Source: Ananas comosus (lineage: Eukaryota; Streptophyta; Magnoliopsida; Poales; Bromeliaceae). From it: a stretch of DNA of 64,000 nt. Both the position numbers and the translations under genes were made by a program. Below the pieces are notes generated by a model. That model was not told where the DNA came from, ran no database searches, and saw nothing but the letters and a program-made list of their open reading frames with translations. Shown piece by piece: positions 11,788 through 23,987 of the stretch (position 1 is its first letter; every line of letters starts with the position of its first letter). Location: the NCBI RefSeq assembly GCF_001540865.1, contig NC_033622.1, positions 13,460,797-13,524,796 of the forward strand. The letters run 5' to 3'.

Positions 11788-12997
11788 CTTACAAAACTTT
11801 TAAGTGAGGGTCTTCAGCAATCACAAAGTATGCTAGAAGCATTTGTCCACTTGAACAACCATATTTGAGCCAGGACACTTGAGCATGTTTCTGTTTTGGC
11901 ATTACTTTTTCTACAATTTTCAAGCATCTTAAAGAGGGAAATCTCATCAAATATTTGTATTAGTTACTGATTCTGTTTTGGCATTACATGTTAGGACTTT
12001 GCAATGTTCTCAAGAGACAGGGATTTTTCTAAGAAGGTTTGATTATGCTACTTTTCCACACTAATATGAGTTTTATGGTCATCAGATTGCTCGTATGCTG
12101 ACTGTGAAAAGAGAGGGAAATCGAACAGGGGATCAACAAAAGACTGTCCAGGAAACTTGATAAAAGAATGGAAGCGAAGCATCGTTGTTAGGCCACCACC
12201 ATCCCGGGGAAGAAACAGAAGGAACAAATAGCGGCGGAGTCGGAAAAGCCGTCATAAATCTTAAATTGGGGTTCGCAAGCACCTCTTTTTTTCTCAGTTG
12301 AATTTTTGTTGCCTGTGGCTTTATTATTATTTTTTCTTTTTAACCAGATTAATTACTTTTTATCAAACATGTAAAATGGTAACCTTGTGCTCTCAAAATT
12401 CAAGTTATGTGATCATGTCCAGATCATTTTCTGATAAGAAAACACGCTATTTTACGAAAGAACGTAGGTAAACGTCAGTAAGATTGTATGTATGTAAATT
12501 AGCCACTGTAAAATGTTGTTCCTCTATATTGCTGACACAGGTTACTGTGAATGAAACATTAACCTTTTGGTTGATTAATGCCTACGCTCCAAATTAGGCG
12601 CCTAGGCCTTTTCTTTTGAAAAAATATTTCAATTTTTATCATTATACTTTTTACTATTATTATAATAGAAAAAATTTTAATTATTTGTTTACAAACATGT
12701 TAAATAAATTTAATTAATTTATAAAAAAATTAAAAGTATTAAACGTATCGGGCTGGTAGTAACGGCCCACATGGCCCTGTTTGCCACTCAAGTGCATAAT
12801 CTCGGATGGGCCAGATCTTGAATCTCTCTTGCAACTCATTCGTCGCTTTTTGTTGTCAGAGCTGTGCATCGAATAGCTCTCTGTAGGTCACCCATGCACA
12901 CTAGTTTAATTTTAGGAGTTTTTGGAGGACAAAATTGTAGAATTGTAATAAGAAAGAGTGATTGCAGGACTAGCATTGCTTTTTAAGATTAACTTTA
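11788..12997. other. Intergenic region with one possible exon remnant
   Basis: Apart from the open frame at 12085-12231, listed separately, I see only AT-rich DNA here. Confidence 0.5.
12085..12231 (+). other. Possible terminal exon or exon relic of unknown gene
   Basis: After an acceptor-like ATCAG at 12081-12085, a frame of 49 codons is open and ends in TAG at 12229-12231. Its composition (DCSYADCEKRGKSNRG..., then IVVRPPPSRGRNRRNK) is less AT-rich than its surroundings and looks more like an exon than intergenic DNA. No partner exon or start was found nearby, and I do not recognise the protein. It may be an alternative 3' exon, a relic, or chance. Confidence 0.2.
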
Positions 12998-13687
12998 GGG
13001 TGCGTTTGGTTCGCGCTATCTTTTAAAGATTCCTAGTAATCCAATGGGAATAAAAAAATATGACGGTGTTTGGCTAAACGTACTAAGTAATCTAATTGGT
13101 AATATTGGATTCACTTGGAAATAAGATTCATCCCAAAGTACTAATCTCATTCCCTTGAGGGAGGGTGGGTATCCTCATATTAATAGATTGGGGTAATCAT
13201 AATATGTCTAATCTCTTTCTTTCTTCCTACCCGCCGGCTAATTGATATTATTTTTCTTTACACTCTAACCTTATATCTCTCTCTAAACTTATTTTTCTCT
13301 CTAAAATTCAACTTTTTTTTCTCTCTCTAAACTAAGCTTTCTCTCTCTCTCTCTCTTTCTAAAATTTCAACTCTCTCACTCCCTCTAATTTCGACTATAT
13401 TTTTCTTTCTATTTTTTTAATTATACTCTCTCTCTCTCTAACTTATACTCTCTCTCCCTTTTTTCTAAAAAGATATTGAAACTTTTGGTAACATTATCTA
13501 AAATTAAATAAATAAATAAATAAATAAATTGTATAATTTTTGTAATATTAAATAACATGGCTAATTAATATTACTGTGTGAACCAAACACAGGAATTCCA
13601 CATTCTTAGTAATAGGATGAATAGTAATAAGATTCTCGGATATCTTTTATTCCTAGTAATCTTTTATAATGCGAACCAAACGCACCC
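12998..13687. mobile_element. PIF/Harbinger (Tourist-like) non-autonomous element
   Basis: The terminal inverted repeats are GGGTGCGTTTGGTTCGC (left) and GCGAACCAAACGCACCC (right). The target duplication TTA is present on both sides (12995-12997 and 13688-13690). Further inside, ATTCCTAGTAATC-type sequence occurs in inverted form at both ends. TTA target sites and these ends are typical of PIF/Harbinger MITEs. At 690 bases it is long for a MITE, with a CT-rich core and no coding frame. Confidence 0.88.
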
Positions 13688-14390
13688 TTAATTTCTGCTG
13701 TAAAGTTTATGCGGAAATAAATTACAGCATCACTACCAATGATTAGTTTTTTATTTTTTGCGTAGGTTCTCAAATTTTCGTGTTAAACAGAAAAAGTATT
13801 ATACATTAATTAGGTCCATGGAGAAATTCATTTGATTGACTTTTATAATTGAAGTTATGCGATTTGATGCTGCCAAAGCAAAGCAATTATCATTGAAGGA
13901 CAAGGATTTTGATTATGGGAGAAATTTTGTCCCGAGCTGGGATCCGGTTTTGCCGTTCTAAACTGGTCCGGCAAAACCATTTTTATATATTTATGAACCG
14001 AAGCCAGTCCAATTAGATAATCAAAATTTTTCCAAAACTAACAATCAAATAAAAATAAAACCGAACCGGTTCCCGGTTGGTTCTGATATGAATAACGTAC
14101 CTGCTTTTGAAATATAGGCAATTATTATTTTTATTAAACTTTCAAAGTGACCTAGACAAGATAGATATTTCTCCTGGGGTGACAAATGCTCAATAAAGCA
14201 TCTTCCTCGTTCACATCACTGACGTACATTTATTTCGCACATTCTTACCCAAAACAAGAAACAAAAAATCCACGAATCGAAGATATTATACAAGGAAATA
14301 CCCTAATCATGCGGAGAAGCCACCATTTCTACGCCCCCATTTTGTTGCCGCATGTCAACAAGAGAGTCCTTGCAACAGCGAGTTACACGG

Positions 14391-14422
<32 letters not shown>

Positions 14423-14809
14423 ATACTCCGATTAAAAAGAATTAAACGCTCCTCCGGTTACCATCCCAGCTATCGCCGGCTGGGAGAAGTGTTTACCGAA
14501 CAACGTTGCGTCGAATGAACGTGCGGAATACATTTATAAAATAACTAAGAAAAATGCTTACCGCTTTGTGTAGTTGGCGAGCGGCTTGATGGTTGGTATC
14601 CGAGATCCGAAATTTGAAATGTAGTCGCTTCACATTTTTAACTGCGTACATTTTAAAAATGAATAGCTTGCTATCTACTCTCTCTCTAAAGAAAGAAAAA
14701 AGAAGAAGAAGAATACAGTAGAAAGGAGAAATGTGATCTTAGGGGAGCGAATGAGCTGCAGATGATCGATCGAGTTGGTGTATATTGGTTGGAACCACCA
14801 ATAATTAGT

Positions 14810-14885
<76 letters not shown>

Positions 14886-16222
14886 TTCACATTGCACTGC
14901 GAAAGTGGTAGACTTAACCACTCCCCCGTCACCCAATTTACTTATTTCTTGTTGAAGCTACGTACGTGGATGGCACTTTATCAATTTGAAACTTCATTTA
15001 TTAGTTTTTTTTTGCTCTTTCCATTCCTCTCTCGGATTATAGCTTTTTCCAAGTTTAGACGTTGCGTTGCGAGCAAGCGTTGCCGTTGTGCCTTAATTCT
15101 TCATTCATCTACTCGTGAGTGCTCAACTGCCCATTGCTATCTATATATAGCACATCCACTTAATTCGAACTACAAATGAACAAGTTTTGAATAGAGAGGA
15201 GGAGATAGCTAGGACTTACTTAGCTTAGTCTCTCGTAGAAGCAACACAAAACTTTACATGTTTAAAATAATAATAGTCAACTAGTTATAGCGTCATACTG
15301 AAGTTATTAGTTCAATCCGGTGATTAAACCCGTGAACCTTAACCCAGTGACATTTGCGATACGGCGTGGGTCTTGGATTGTAAGACATTGTCTAAACGCG
15401 CTCGTAATCACATCCACACATAAGAAAAATTGGGCCCAAGAAGAGAGGGGAAGGGCCTTGAACCGATCTTTTAACGGGCTATGCCTGACGAGTTCGAGCC
15501 CGGAGTTTAATAAGAGGATTCTGGCTTGATAACCTGAACCACAAACAAGCTGGGCTATCGTTTACCTCTGAAAATACGGATCCGGACCCGGCCCGTCTCG
15601 CGAGATGAGGTACGTTTGGAGCTAGGACAGGGCCTCTTATCAGGTAGGCCATAACTGGGCCTAAGATTTTATAAAACTGAGCGGGCTGACCCGGGCAGAT
15701 TGGGAGAGAGAATGAGGAGCCCATGATCCGGCCCATCGTTCGTTTGCAGACGGCTCACTTTGTTTCCTTCCTCCCCGCACGGAGGGCGGAGGGCGGAGGG
15801 CGGAGGGCGCAGAGAGAGAGAGAAATGGTGTCGGTGGTTGAAGCGTTGAACGGGCCGGCCACGTGTTACGTGGGAAGCACGCACTATCATCATCTATCTA
15901 CGTGCTGAGCCGGACATGCCAGCGACATTCACATTCCTTAGCTGTATACCAAATATATATATATATATATATAAAGCTTAAAACTGCTTCTTTTCAAAAA
16001 TCAACCAACTGATTCCAAGTCTCCCCCGCAGCCCGATCTCATTCTTATGAGCAGGATCACGAGAGGAAATATACACCAAATATTATCATAAGTTATTATA
16101 TATCCTAGTTACATTTTCGTGGATAATTATTTTTTTTTTTAAAAAAAAAAACCCCACGGGAAACAAAAGACAGCCCAATTCCCGCCATCCTCTCTAGCGC
16201 CCAACGGCTACCTGCAAGTAAA
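13688..16222. other. Intergenic region and upstream region of the TTL-like gene
   Basis: No gene is supported. The stretch includes a (TA)n(CA)n tract (about 14813-14884), a degenerate SINE-like piece (about 14557-14635, with a damaged B box at TGGTATCCGAGATCC...), and three or four tandem GGAGGGC units near 15780-15808. The region 15700-16200 is probably the promoter of the following gene. Confidence 0.45.
14813..14884. repeat. (TA)n(CA)n compound microsatellite
   Basis: About 57 bases of TA are followed by about 15 bases of CA. Confidence 0.95.
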
Positions 16223-18592
16223 ATGGAGGAGCGAAGGCCGCCAGGATGCACCGTGCTCTTCCGTGGCGGCATCTTCCGGCGTTGGAACCGCCACCGCCGG
16301 ACCGCCTCCACCCCACCCACCATAGTCCCCGACACAAATCCTCAGCCACCGCGGGGCTCCACCCGGCCTAAACGTACCGCCGGTCTCCCACCCGCGCCGG
16401 TTGCCAAGTCTACTTCCGTACCCGCAAAGCGACCGGCCGATCCGGTCGACAACCCCCCGCCGGCCCCCGTACCGCACTCAAATGCAGCGCTGGTGCGGGC
16501 CACCTCCGGCAACGTGATGATCTACGGCAACTTGGGCAACCTCAGCGGCTACTGCCGCAGCAGCACACCTCACGCTCCCAACCGCAACGTGCTCGATGTC
16601 CTCCCCAAAACAGCGAAAGAATTGCGCATGGATTCCGCGACAAAGAAGCAGCCGAAATCTAACGGATCGATGGCTAACGAAGATGCGAAGAAGAAGAGCA
16701 ACACACTGGAAGAGGCGGCGGAGGAGCCGAGAGGGGAGCTGTGCCGGGCGCTGTCAAGGAGGCTGGGGCCGGAGGAGCTGAAGGCGATGGGGAGCGAAGA
16801 GTGCCGGAAGGGGAGGCTTGCGGAGGCGCTGGCGTTGTACGAGAGGGCCATCGTGATGGACCCGAATAAGGCCTCCTACCGGTGCAGTAAGGCCGTGGCG
16901 CTTGCCGGACTTGGGCGGCTTCTCGACGCAGTCGCAGAGTGTCGAGAGGCTATAAGGATCAACCCTTCTTACTACAAAGCGCATCATCGGCTCGGCACGC
17001 TTTATCTCAGGTGAGAGCACATGCTGAATTGCGGAGGAAAAGCAGTGTTTGATCAAAATCAGCTCTGCCGCCTCAGAAAAGAACACAGCAGGTATCCATC
17101 TCAAAAGAGCAAAATATATTCATACTCAACAATTCTTTTGGGTATGCATCAATCTTCAGACTGGGGGAAGCTGACAGAGCCATTCACCACTACAAGCAGT
17201 CAAGAAGAGAAGCCGGCGCCGAGGACATTTCGCAAGCGCAAGCCATCAAGACCGATATCGCTATGTGCTACGAAGCCCGCAAGATGAAGGATTGGATCGC
17301 TGTGCTGAAGGAATCGCAGTCTGCCGCTTTCAAGGGGGCTGATTATTCTCCACAGGTCTACAGTCAAATAATTCCTCTCTGCTAGATTGCATCATTGATT
17401 AACATTTGTTACATGACATGATATTTGGCACCAACTGACAAAAGAAAAAGGTTGCAAGAAAACAAAAAAATGTAAAACCTACATTTGCCCTGTAAACTCA
17501 CCTCCTTCATTTATCTTCCACTAAGCAATGTCTATCAATTTGCCCATAGAGTTTATGAGGTAAGATTAGATTTTAGCCTATTTACCTCCCATCTAATACA
17601 TTTAGGTAAGTGTCGACTGATCGATGAGCATTGTGAAGTTCAGTACGAACATCATATATGAAGATCTGTATTTCAGTGGAAAAGACAAAACTGTAATTCC
17701 TGCACATTTAAGGTGTTCTTTACGATCATATGAGATTGAGTTTAATTTGGTAGGTATTTGCATTGCAAGCTGAGGCTCTTCTAAAGCTTCAACGGCACGA
17801 CGAGGCAGACACAGTACTTAACAGCGCGCCGCCGAAGTTTGATCTTGAAGCCTCAACTCAGTTGTTTGGTACCACCCGAACTGCTTATGTCCGAATTATC
17901 CGAGCACAAGTTGACATGGCTTCGGGAAGGTTAGTTTCACCTCCTAATACACAATTTAGGGCTTATTAGCTAGCACATAGTGTATAAGTGCTTTTCTCTC
18001 TAAATCAAAGGTTCGAGGAAGCCGTCGCAGCAGCTCAAAGGGCTGCTGATCTTGACCCAGGCAACCGCGAGATATATACTGTGGTGCGGAGAACAAAAGC
18101 AGTGGCATCGGCGCGATCCAAAGGTAATGACCTTTTCAAGGCCTGCAAGTTTGTGGAGGCCTGCAAGGCTTATGAAGAGGGACTTAACCAAGAATCGCAT
18201 AATGCCGTTTTGCTTTGTAATCAAGCGGCGTGTCGTTCCAAGCTAGGGCAATACGAAAAAGCCATCGAGGACTGCAACGGTGCTCTCGCCATGCGGCCCT
18301 CGTATAGTAAAGCTCGCCTCCGGAGAGCAGATTGCAATGCCAAGGTAATTTCATTTAACCTATTGTGTAATTCAACATTGTCAAGAGGTATTGGGAGGCA
18401 AATAGTTGATTGATCAGCGTGCTATATTGTTGGTGTGATTAGTTGGAAAGATGGGAAGCTTCGATTCGGGATTACCAAGTGTTAGTTCGAGAAATCCCAG
18501 GAAATGAGGAGGTGTCCAAGGCACTAGCTGAGGCTGAAGCCCAGCTCAAGAAGAAGCAAAATGAAGAAGCGAAAGACACATCGCGGCCCTGA
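16223..18592 (+). CDS. TTL-family TPR protein lacking the thioredoxin-like domain
   Basis: Five exons join in frame: 16223-17010, 17160-17355, 17754-17929, 18011-18344 and 18443-18592, all GT-AG, giving 547 residues. The first ~180 residues are Pro/Arg/Ser-rich and disordered-looking, with the family signature SGNVMIYGNLGNL at about 95-107. TPR repeats follow from about 183 (MGSEECRKGRLAEALALYER...), and another TPR set lies in exon 4 at about 387-498. TTL (tetratricopeptide thioredoxin-like) proteins are plant scaffolds with roles in osmotic stress, ABA and brassinosteroid signalling; TPRs bind partners such as HSP90 or kinases. Family members usually continue after the REIPGxEEV...AxAQLKK segment into a C-terminal thioredoxin-like domain. 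Here that segment is followed by KDTSRP and a stop, and no such domain was found downstream. Exon 1 is strongly GC-rich. The start is the first in-frame ATG after the leader. Confidence 0.88.
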
Positions 18593-20436
18593 TCTTCTTA
18601 TAATATAACCTCGTACGTCTTCTTACTAACTTGCGTACACTTGTTTCTCTGTGTTAGACGTATAGATAAGTGTCATTAGATATTCTATATTATAGATCTT
18701 TTTAGTGCTTAATTTACAGTGTTCTGAACATATTTCAGAAAAAGGAATATGTTTCTAAAGAGTTCCTCTGCTGTGCCATGAAACCAGTCCTTTAAGCAAT
18801 CGAGTGCTATAGAGATTTTAGAATAATTAGTTTAACACTCATTATTTATCTAAATGTTACTATATCAAATATAAGGAATCTAGTATTGATGAGCTTGTTT
18901 AATATACAATTAGTGAATCTACCAGAGCTTAGTTATGCTTTAATTCTTTTTCATTGTCAGGACTCAATTGTGCTAATACAAATTCCTGCAATTCATGGTA
19001 GGCTACTTCAATAGCTTTACCCTTCTTCACAGAGAGAATATGGTTTTGAGTTCCACCCTCGAATACCCTTCCAAGGAGAAAAGATCAAAAGATGCGCATA
19101 AAAATGTACATACTAGTGTATTATTAGGTAAGCATTTCCGAAGTACTTAAGCTGGAAATTGACTTCCTTTATGGGAAAATCACACAAAATCTGTCCAAAC
19201 TATTGAGAAATTTCCGTCCGGCGGGAGGCAGCTTCAAAACGCGCAGAACAAACAGCATAGCAATGTTCAGTTTGTCAGAAGAAACCTTGTTTTTCAATTT
19301 CCACTATTTTAACTAGAACTGTCAAGATGAAATCCTTCAGTTTGTATCTGATTGATGATATATCTCCTTCTCAAGCCTTTTCCACTCTGAATGATTTCAC
19401 ATGCTTGCTTACACACCAAGTATTGTCCTTCACTGTGGTTTAATCACTTTTACGCATAATAAACAATTGATTAATGAATCATACCCTGTTCATCGCATGA
19501 TGAAAAGCATATATTCCATCGGGACGATATGATTAGCATTATAATTGCAGCACGATGACCTTTCTTGCGGTTGAGGATAGTAGCATTGAGGGTCCCTATT
19601 CATCATCATGATGAATGCATATGATCAGCTAACGGCATATTAAATTAAAATGAACTCTTCATATTAAAAAAAAAATTCCTCTCTTATTTCGTGCTGAGGC
19701 TGATTTCTTTGTCCTGGTGTCTTTCCCCTGTTAGCCACATTTTCTTTTTTCTCTTTCACTTGCTACTGTATCTGATGGCTTTGCCACACTAAACACAAGC
19801 TGATAGTCCAGATACTGTAGTTGCTGAATGATTCTCCTCTCTCTGTCTTTCTTCCCCCTTAATTCACCAGGTTTCTTTTTTCCCCTTTATTGGGATAATT
19901 TTCTTGTACTACTTGGGGGAAAAAAATGACGATTACAAGGTCCCGTAAAATTTTACCATTTTCTTTTCGATTAGAAGGCATGGAATTACGTCTTGTGCAA
20001 ATTTGCACCGAAAACAGTCAGTACAGAAAGATTATGGTGAATCCAAATCAGCCTACCTAATGTAAAATCTTCCATCCATCGTCTCAAAGTGCCTCTACAA
20101 TTCTGCAGCAACTTTCTTCCGACAAAGTTAATTCTAAAGCTGAAGTAAAAGCCTATTTTACCCTGCTTAAGCCCACACACAAAAGTACTAAATGAGAAGA
20201 ACTGTTTAACAGTCCTAAGTATTTAACATTTCTGCCGTATGGGTCGAAGCGAAGAACTTCAAATTAGAGTTCAGCGTCAAATATCATTTCATTAAAATCT
20301 CTAGACCTTGCTCTATATCTGACTTATGCAAGAAGCTGTTACAGAGCAGTATATGTGATAATATAACATACAAGTACTAGTATAAAAGAGGAATTATTTA
20401 TTGGTATTTATTTACAAATATGCCCGTCATCCTGCA
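18593..20436. other. Intergenic region between convergent genes
   Basis: It contains the 3' UTRs of the TTL-like gene (left) and of the minus-strand gene at 20437 (right). No coding region or clear repeat is seen. Confidence 0.5.
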
Positions 20437-21237
20437 TTACCTCTTCCAACTCCGGCTCCTCCCCAACGGATCAGCGCTCCCAACAACCCAAGTCTCCTTC
20501 GCGATATCCATTGAGAGCTTACAAAAATCCGGGCCATACCTCATCAAAATCAACTCCTCTTCATCGTCATCATCATCACCGCCCTCCTCTCTGATCATCT
20601 TAACGCTGGTACTGCCACGCATCTCCTCTCCCCCACCACTCGTCTCTTCATCATCTTCCCCCACCCACCCTTTGGACGGCTCTGATTTGCTCCTCATCAA
20701 ATGAAGAGCATTTGGTGGTCGTGTTGATGGTGGTGGTGATGGTTCCTCTTCAAAACCATCATTTTCCTCTTCATCATTATCACCATGATCATCATCTTCT
20801 GCAACATCTTCTTCATCCGTAATGTAATTGTCAAAAGAGCCGAAGCACTTCATGCTGAAGCGGAGGCTTCCGAGGGAGCTTAGCAAGTGCAAGAAGTGCT
20901 TCTGGAGCCGCTCCATCTCCTTTGCAACGGAGAGCCAGTTCTTGGACTTGGGCCTGAGTTTGGGCTTAGTATTGGGCCGGACTTTGATTTGTCCGGCGCA
21001 TGTGACCTTCGGGGACGTCGGCTCGTCGATGCCCTCTGAGCTCACATGCTTTGGCTTAATGCCGGACTGGGCTGGGCCATAGTGCTTGGTGGGTCGTGAA
21101 GGGTGTAGGCGCTTGAGAGGCTTAATGGGCCGGGATGGGTCATACATGGGTTTTGGCATCAATGAGAGGTGCCCTCCTGAGGGGAAGCATACCACAAGCT
21201 CGGCTGGAGACCTTCCATTAACTCCTCTTGCTTTCAT
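20437..21237 (-). CDS. Plant-specific acidic protein (protamine-P1-like annotation family)
   Basis: A single exon of 266 residues starts at an ATG at 21235-21237, directly after a GA/CT-rich leader. The N-terminus is basic and proline-rich (MKARGVNGRSPAELVVCFPS), with a conserved-looking SPKVTCAGQIKVR at 75-87. Then come a KNWLSVAKEMERLQ helix-like stretch, FSMKCFGSF, long Asp/Glu runs, NALHLMRSKSEP, and a conserved-type end DIAKETWVVG...SRSWKR. From memory this arrangement matches a small land-plant family that databases loosely label protamine P1-like in Arabidopsis; no enzymatic domain is visible. The basic/acidic pattern suggests a nuclear or protein-binding role, but function is unknown. 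The complete frame, the leader and the ending support a real gene. Confidence 0.75.
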   Translation of the reverse strand: MKARGVNGRSPAELVVCFPSGGHLSLMPKPMYDPSRPIKPLKRLHPSRPTKHYGPAQSGIKPKHVSSEGIDEPTSPKVTCAGQIKVRPNTKPKLRPKSKNWLSVAKEMERLQKHFLHLLSSLGSLRFSMKCFGSFDNYITDEEDVAEDDDHGDNDEEENDGFEEEPSPPPSTRPPNALHLMRSKSEPSKGWVGEDDEETSGGGEEMRGSTSVKMIREEGGDDDDDEEELILMRYGPDFCKLSMDIAKETWVVGSADPLGRSRSWKR

Positions 21238-23987
21238 GGCCTCTCTCTCTCTAATCTAATTAGCCTTGGTACTGTGAGAATTGTGTGGTTTTAAAGTGCT
21301 ACTAGACTAGGCTTTTAGGCCTTTAACCTCCTGCATCAAATATATAATAAATAAAGGACCCACAAAAAAGCACTTAAAAAAAGCGTCTAAGCAAGAATAG
21401 TAAGATGACAGTTCAGCTTCGAAATTGCAGATTATCTTTTATCCTTCTTTTTTTTCTGCCACAATTAATAATTAGATTACAAGGGCACCTTAATCCTTAA
21501 TAACTATATTGTTGGACCATGATGATTGACCGGTAATGATGAGCAACACTGCTTGATGGGTTTTAGCCTGCCTTTTAGAAGTAAGCAATAAGGAAAAGTA
21601 GGGGTAATCCTTCAAGTGTAATCACTATGATTGCTTCAATTGCTTCAGACCATTAAAATATGGATTATAAATTTGATATCATCTTTGTACTTGATATTCT
21701 ATTAGACATTCGTAGGAATAAGAAATAGAAAGGGCTTAAAGAGAAAAGATTCAGGCTTACTTTTCCAAACCAGTATGCTTTGGTGATCTCTAAGAATTTT
21801 TTTTTTAAAAAAAATTAGACATTAGTCAATAATAAATCAAGACGGCGTGATAAATATAGCATCAGCATGGAAACAAAGTAGGTTAGTTTTATATCATCAT
21901 GAGTGCAAACCCACCCGAAAGGAAATATTTGAACTAAAAGAGAGAATAAACATCATATAGGGTGTTCTCTTCTCGAAGTACCAACAACTTGATAGGATGT
22001 TTTCTAGTAGTGAAGAGTAAATCCATACAATGTATATTCTTGAGAATTAGAGTGATGGTACCCTGGAGAACTAAAGATGCTTGAGTGAGAGTGATTAAAG
22101 AAGTGATCAATTATGAAAGGGATAACGCAATTGAGAACATAGGGTTAGTGAGCCTCCACTAAGCTTATAGTGGTTGATTTGCTTTACAGCCTTGTGGGGA
22201 ACCTTCTCTTGAGGGTTTTTTAGCAATTAATTTGTAAGGAAAGAGTGCAAAGAGCTATAAATACCAGGATATAGAAGGTCGCTTCGAGAAGATTCAGCTT
22301 GCATGTAGTAATTCCAATCGATCGATCTGGTAAGAAATGTCCTAGAAATGATTTCTAATAACAGTTCCCATTAGAACAACCCTTTCCTATAAGCGCATAA
22401 AGTGAATATCGATTCATAGAGGTCTTTCAGACATCAACAATTCAAACACAAGCTTTGGTCATAAATCATTGGTTTAACAAGAATATCGATTCATGCTGCT
22501 AGGTCAGAATTCTTAATGGTCTCGAAACAACCGACGAAAGACAAAAGACAAGTTGCACGTATTATCAATTACTAAATCTCTATGTTACCTCACATAAAAA
22601 TTTATAGTGAAAAAGAGATTATGATTACATGCAAGCAATGATGAGAGAGAGATTACCTTACAAGATCTAATTTCCATCCTTCCACTGTTGCACAGAAAAA
22701 ATCTTTTGACATCTTTTCAAACTAGTGGCTTTGTGTCATGGCATGTTGAACTGCAATGAAGTATCTCTGAAACCGCCTTTACTAGAGCCAGAGCTCAGTC
22801 AACAAGAAGCCTTTTCAACCTGATGTAACAGAACACTAGTTTTGCATTAAAGATGCAAATAACTTTGCTTTAGAAAGAGTAAAGATCAGGATACTCTTTG
22901 CAAGATAATCTGGATTAGTTGAATTCTAATAATGCTAAAAAAAAAAAAAGAGGAGCCTCACAATGTTTCAATTTTGTCATATTGTAAACCTCAGGTTCCA
23001 AGAAGCATATAGTACGATATCTATACATAGACTCAAAGGGTTAGAATAAGGTTAAAATCTCATGGTGCCAGAAAAGTCTGATTCTTTTCTATGCTACAAT
23101 TACAAATATAAGATGAAAGAATGTCATGCACCATTTTAAGAATGCTGACGAAAAATGCATATATGACCGATCTGACTATAAAAGACACCAAAGACGGTAA
23201 TACATGCATATCTGTTCTACTTTTGCAATCTCCATCTTTGAAAATTTAGGAGACTCAGTTATTTATAACATATAAGTGAACCGGAAAAAAACCAACAATT
23301 CCATATGGTTTTCATATTAATGTGGGATTTCACAACTTAAAAGTTAAAACCAAATAAGCCATATATTAGTGGTGGATCATCATGTGGCTCAATAAGTGAC
23401 ATGTAGTTCGTGATAGTGGAAGTATTAAAACTAATATAATTGAAAGATAATAATATAACATGAGGTCAATCTTTAGAAACAAGAAGCCAAGAACTTGACC
23501 ATTTTTTATTTTTGCTGATATATAGAAACCTCCTTCATGGGCATAGGTAAGGAATATATAAATCACTCTGCAACTGATCGGAGTTTTGGCCACCATGTAA
23601 AAGATTGTTTCTTGTTCCTATCGAGCTATCAGCTGCCCTGCTCTGCAGCCCTGCCCCAAGGAATTAACATCTTATCGGTGTTAGCTTTCCTTATGACTTA
23701 ATAACTACAAAATTTGTGGCGTCAGTATCATCAAACAGCACAATGTTAATTTGTAGATCATGGAAGTGACCTTATTGGAGTCAACTCATGGTAAAGAAGG
23801 TAAACACTAACCTGGACCAAAGCTCTGGCAACAAAGGATGGAGGCTTTACTTTTGAGACATAACTGCATTTGAAAGCTGGCAATTGCTTCGCCAATACTG
23901 AAAACATCGGCGTCTTCAAATAGGGTGTGATGATGGTAAACAATTTCCACCGGAAATTGAACTCTAGAGCTTATGCAACTCTTTGAG
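21238..23987. other. Promoter of the acidic-protein gene and 3' flank of the PPR gene
   Basis: The region 21238-21400 has a CT-rich leader and is the presumed promoter of the left gene. About 23600-23987 is probably 3' UTR of the PPR gene, possibly with an intron. I see no coding region in between. Confidence 0.45.

Noticed and set aside
14675..15179. Several frames with long Tyr-Ile runs
   Set aside because: Translations of a (TA)n(CA)n microsatellite.
15290..15540. GTTCGAGCCCGG-like sequence, considered as a tRNA gene
   Set aside because: Only a box-B-like word is present. No cloverleaf or box A lies at the right distance.
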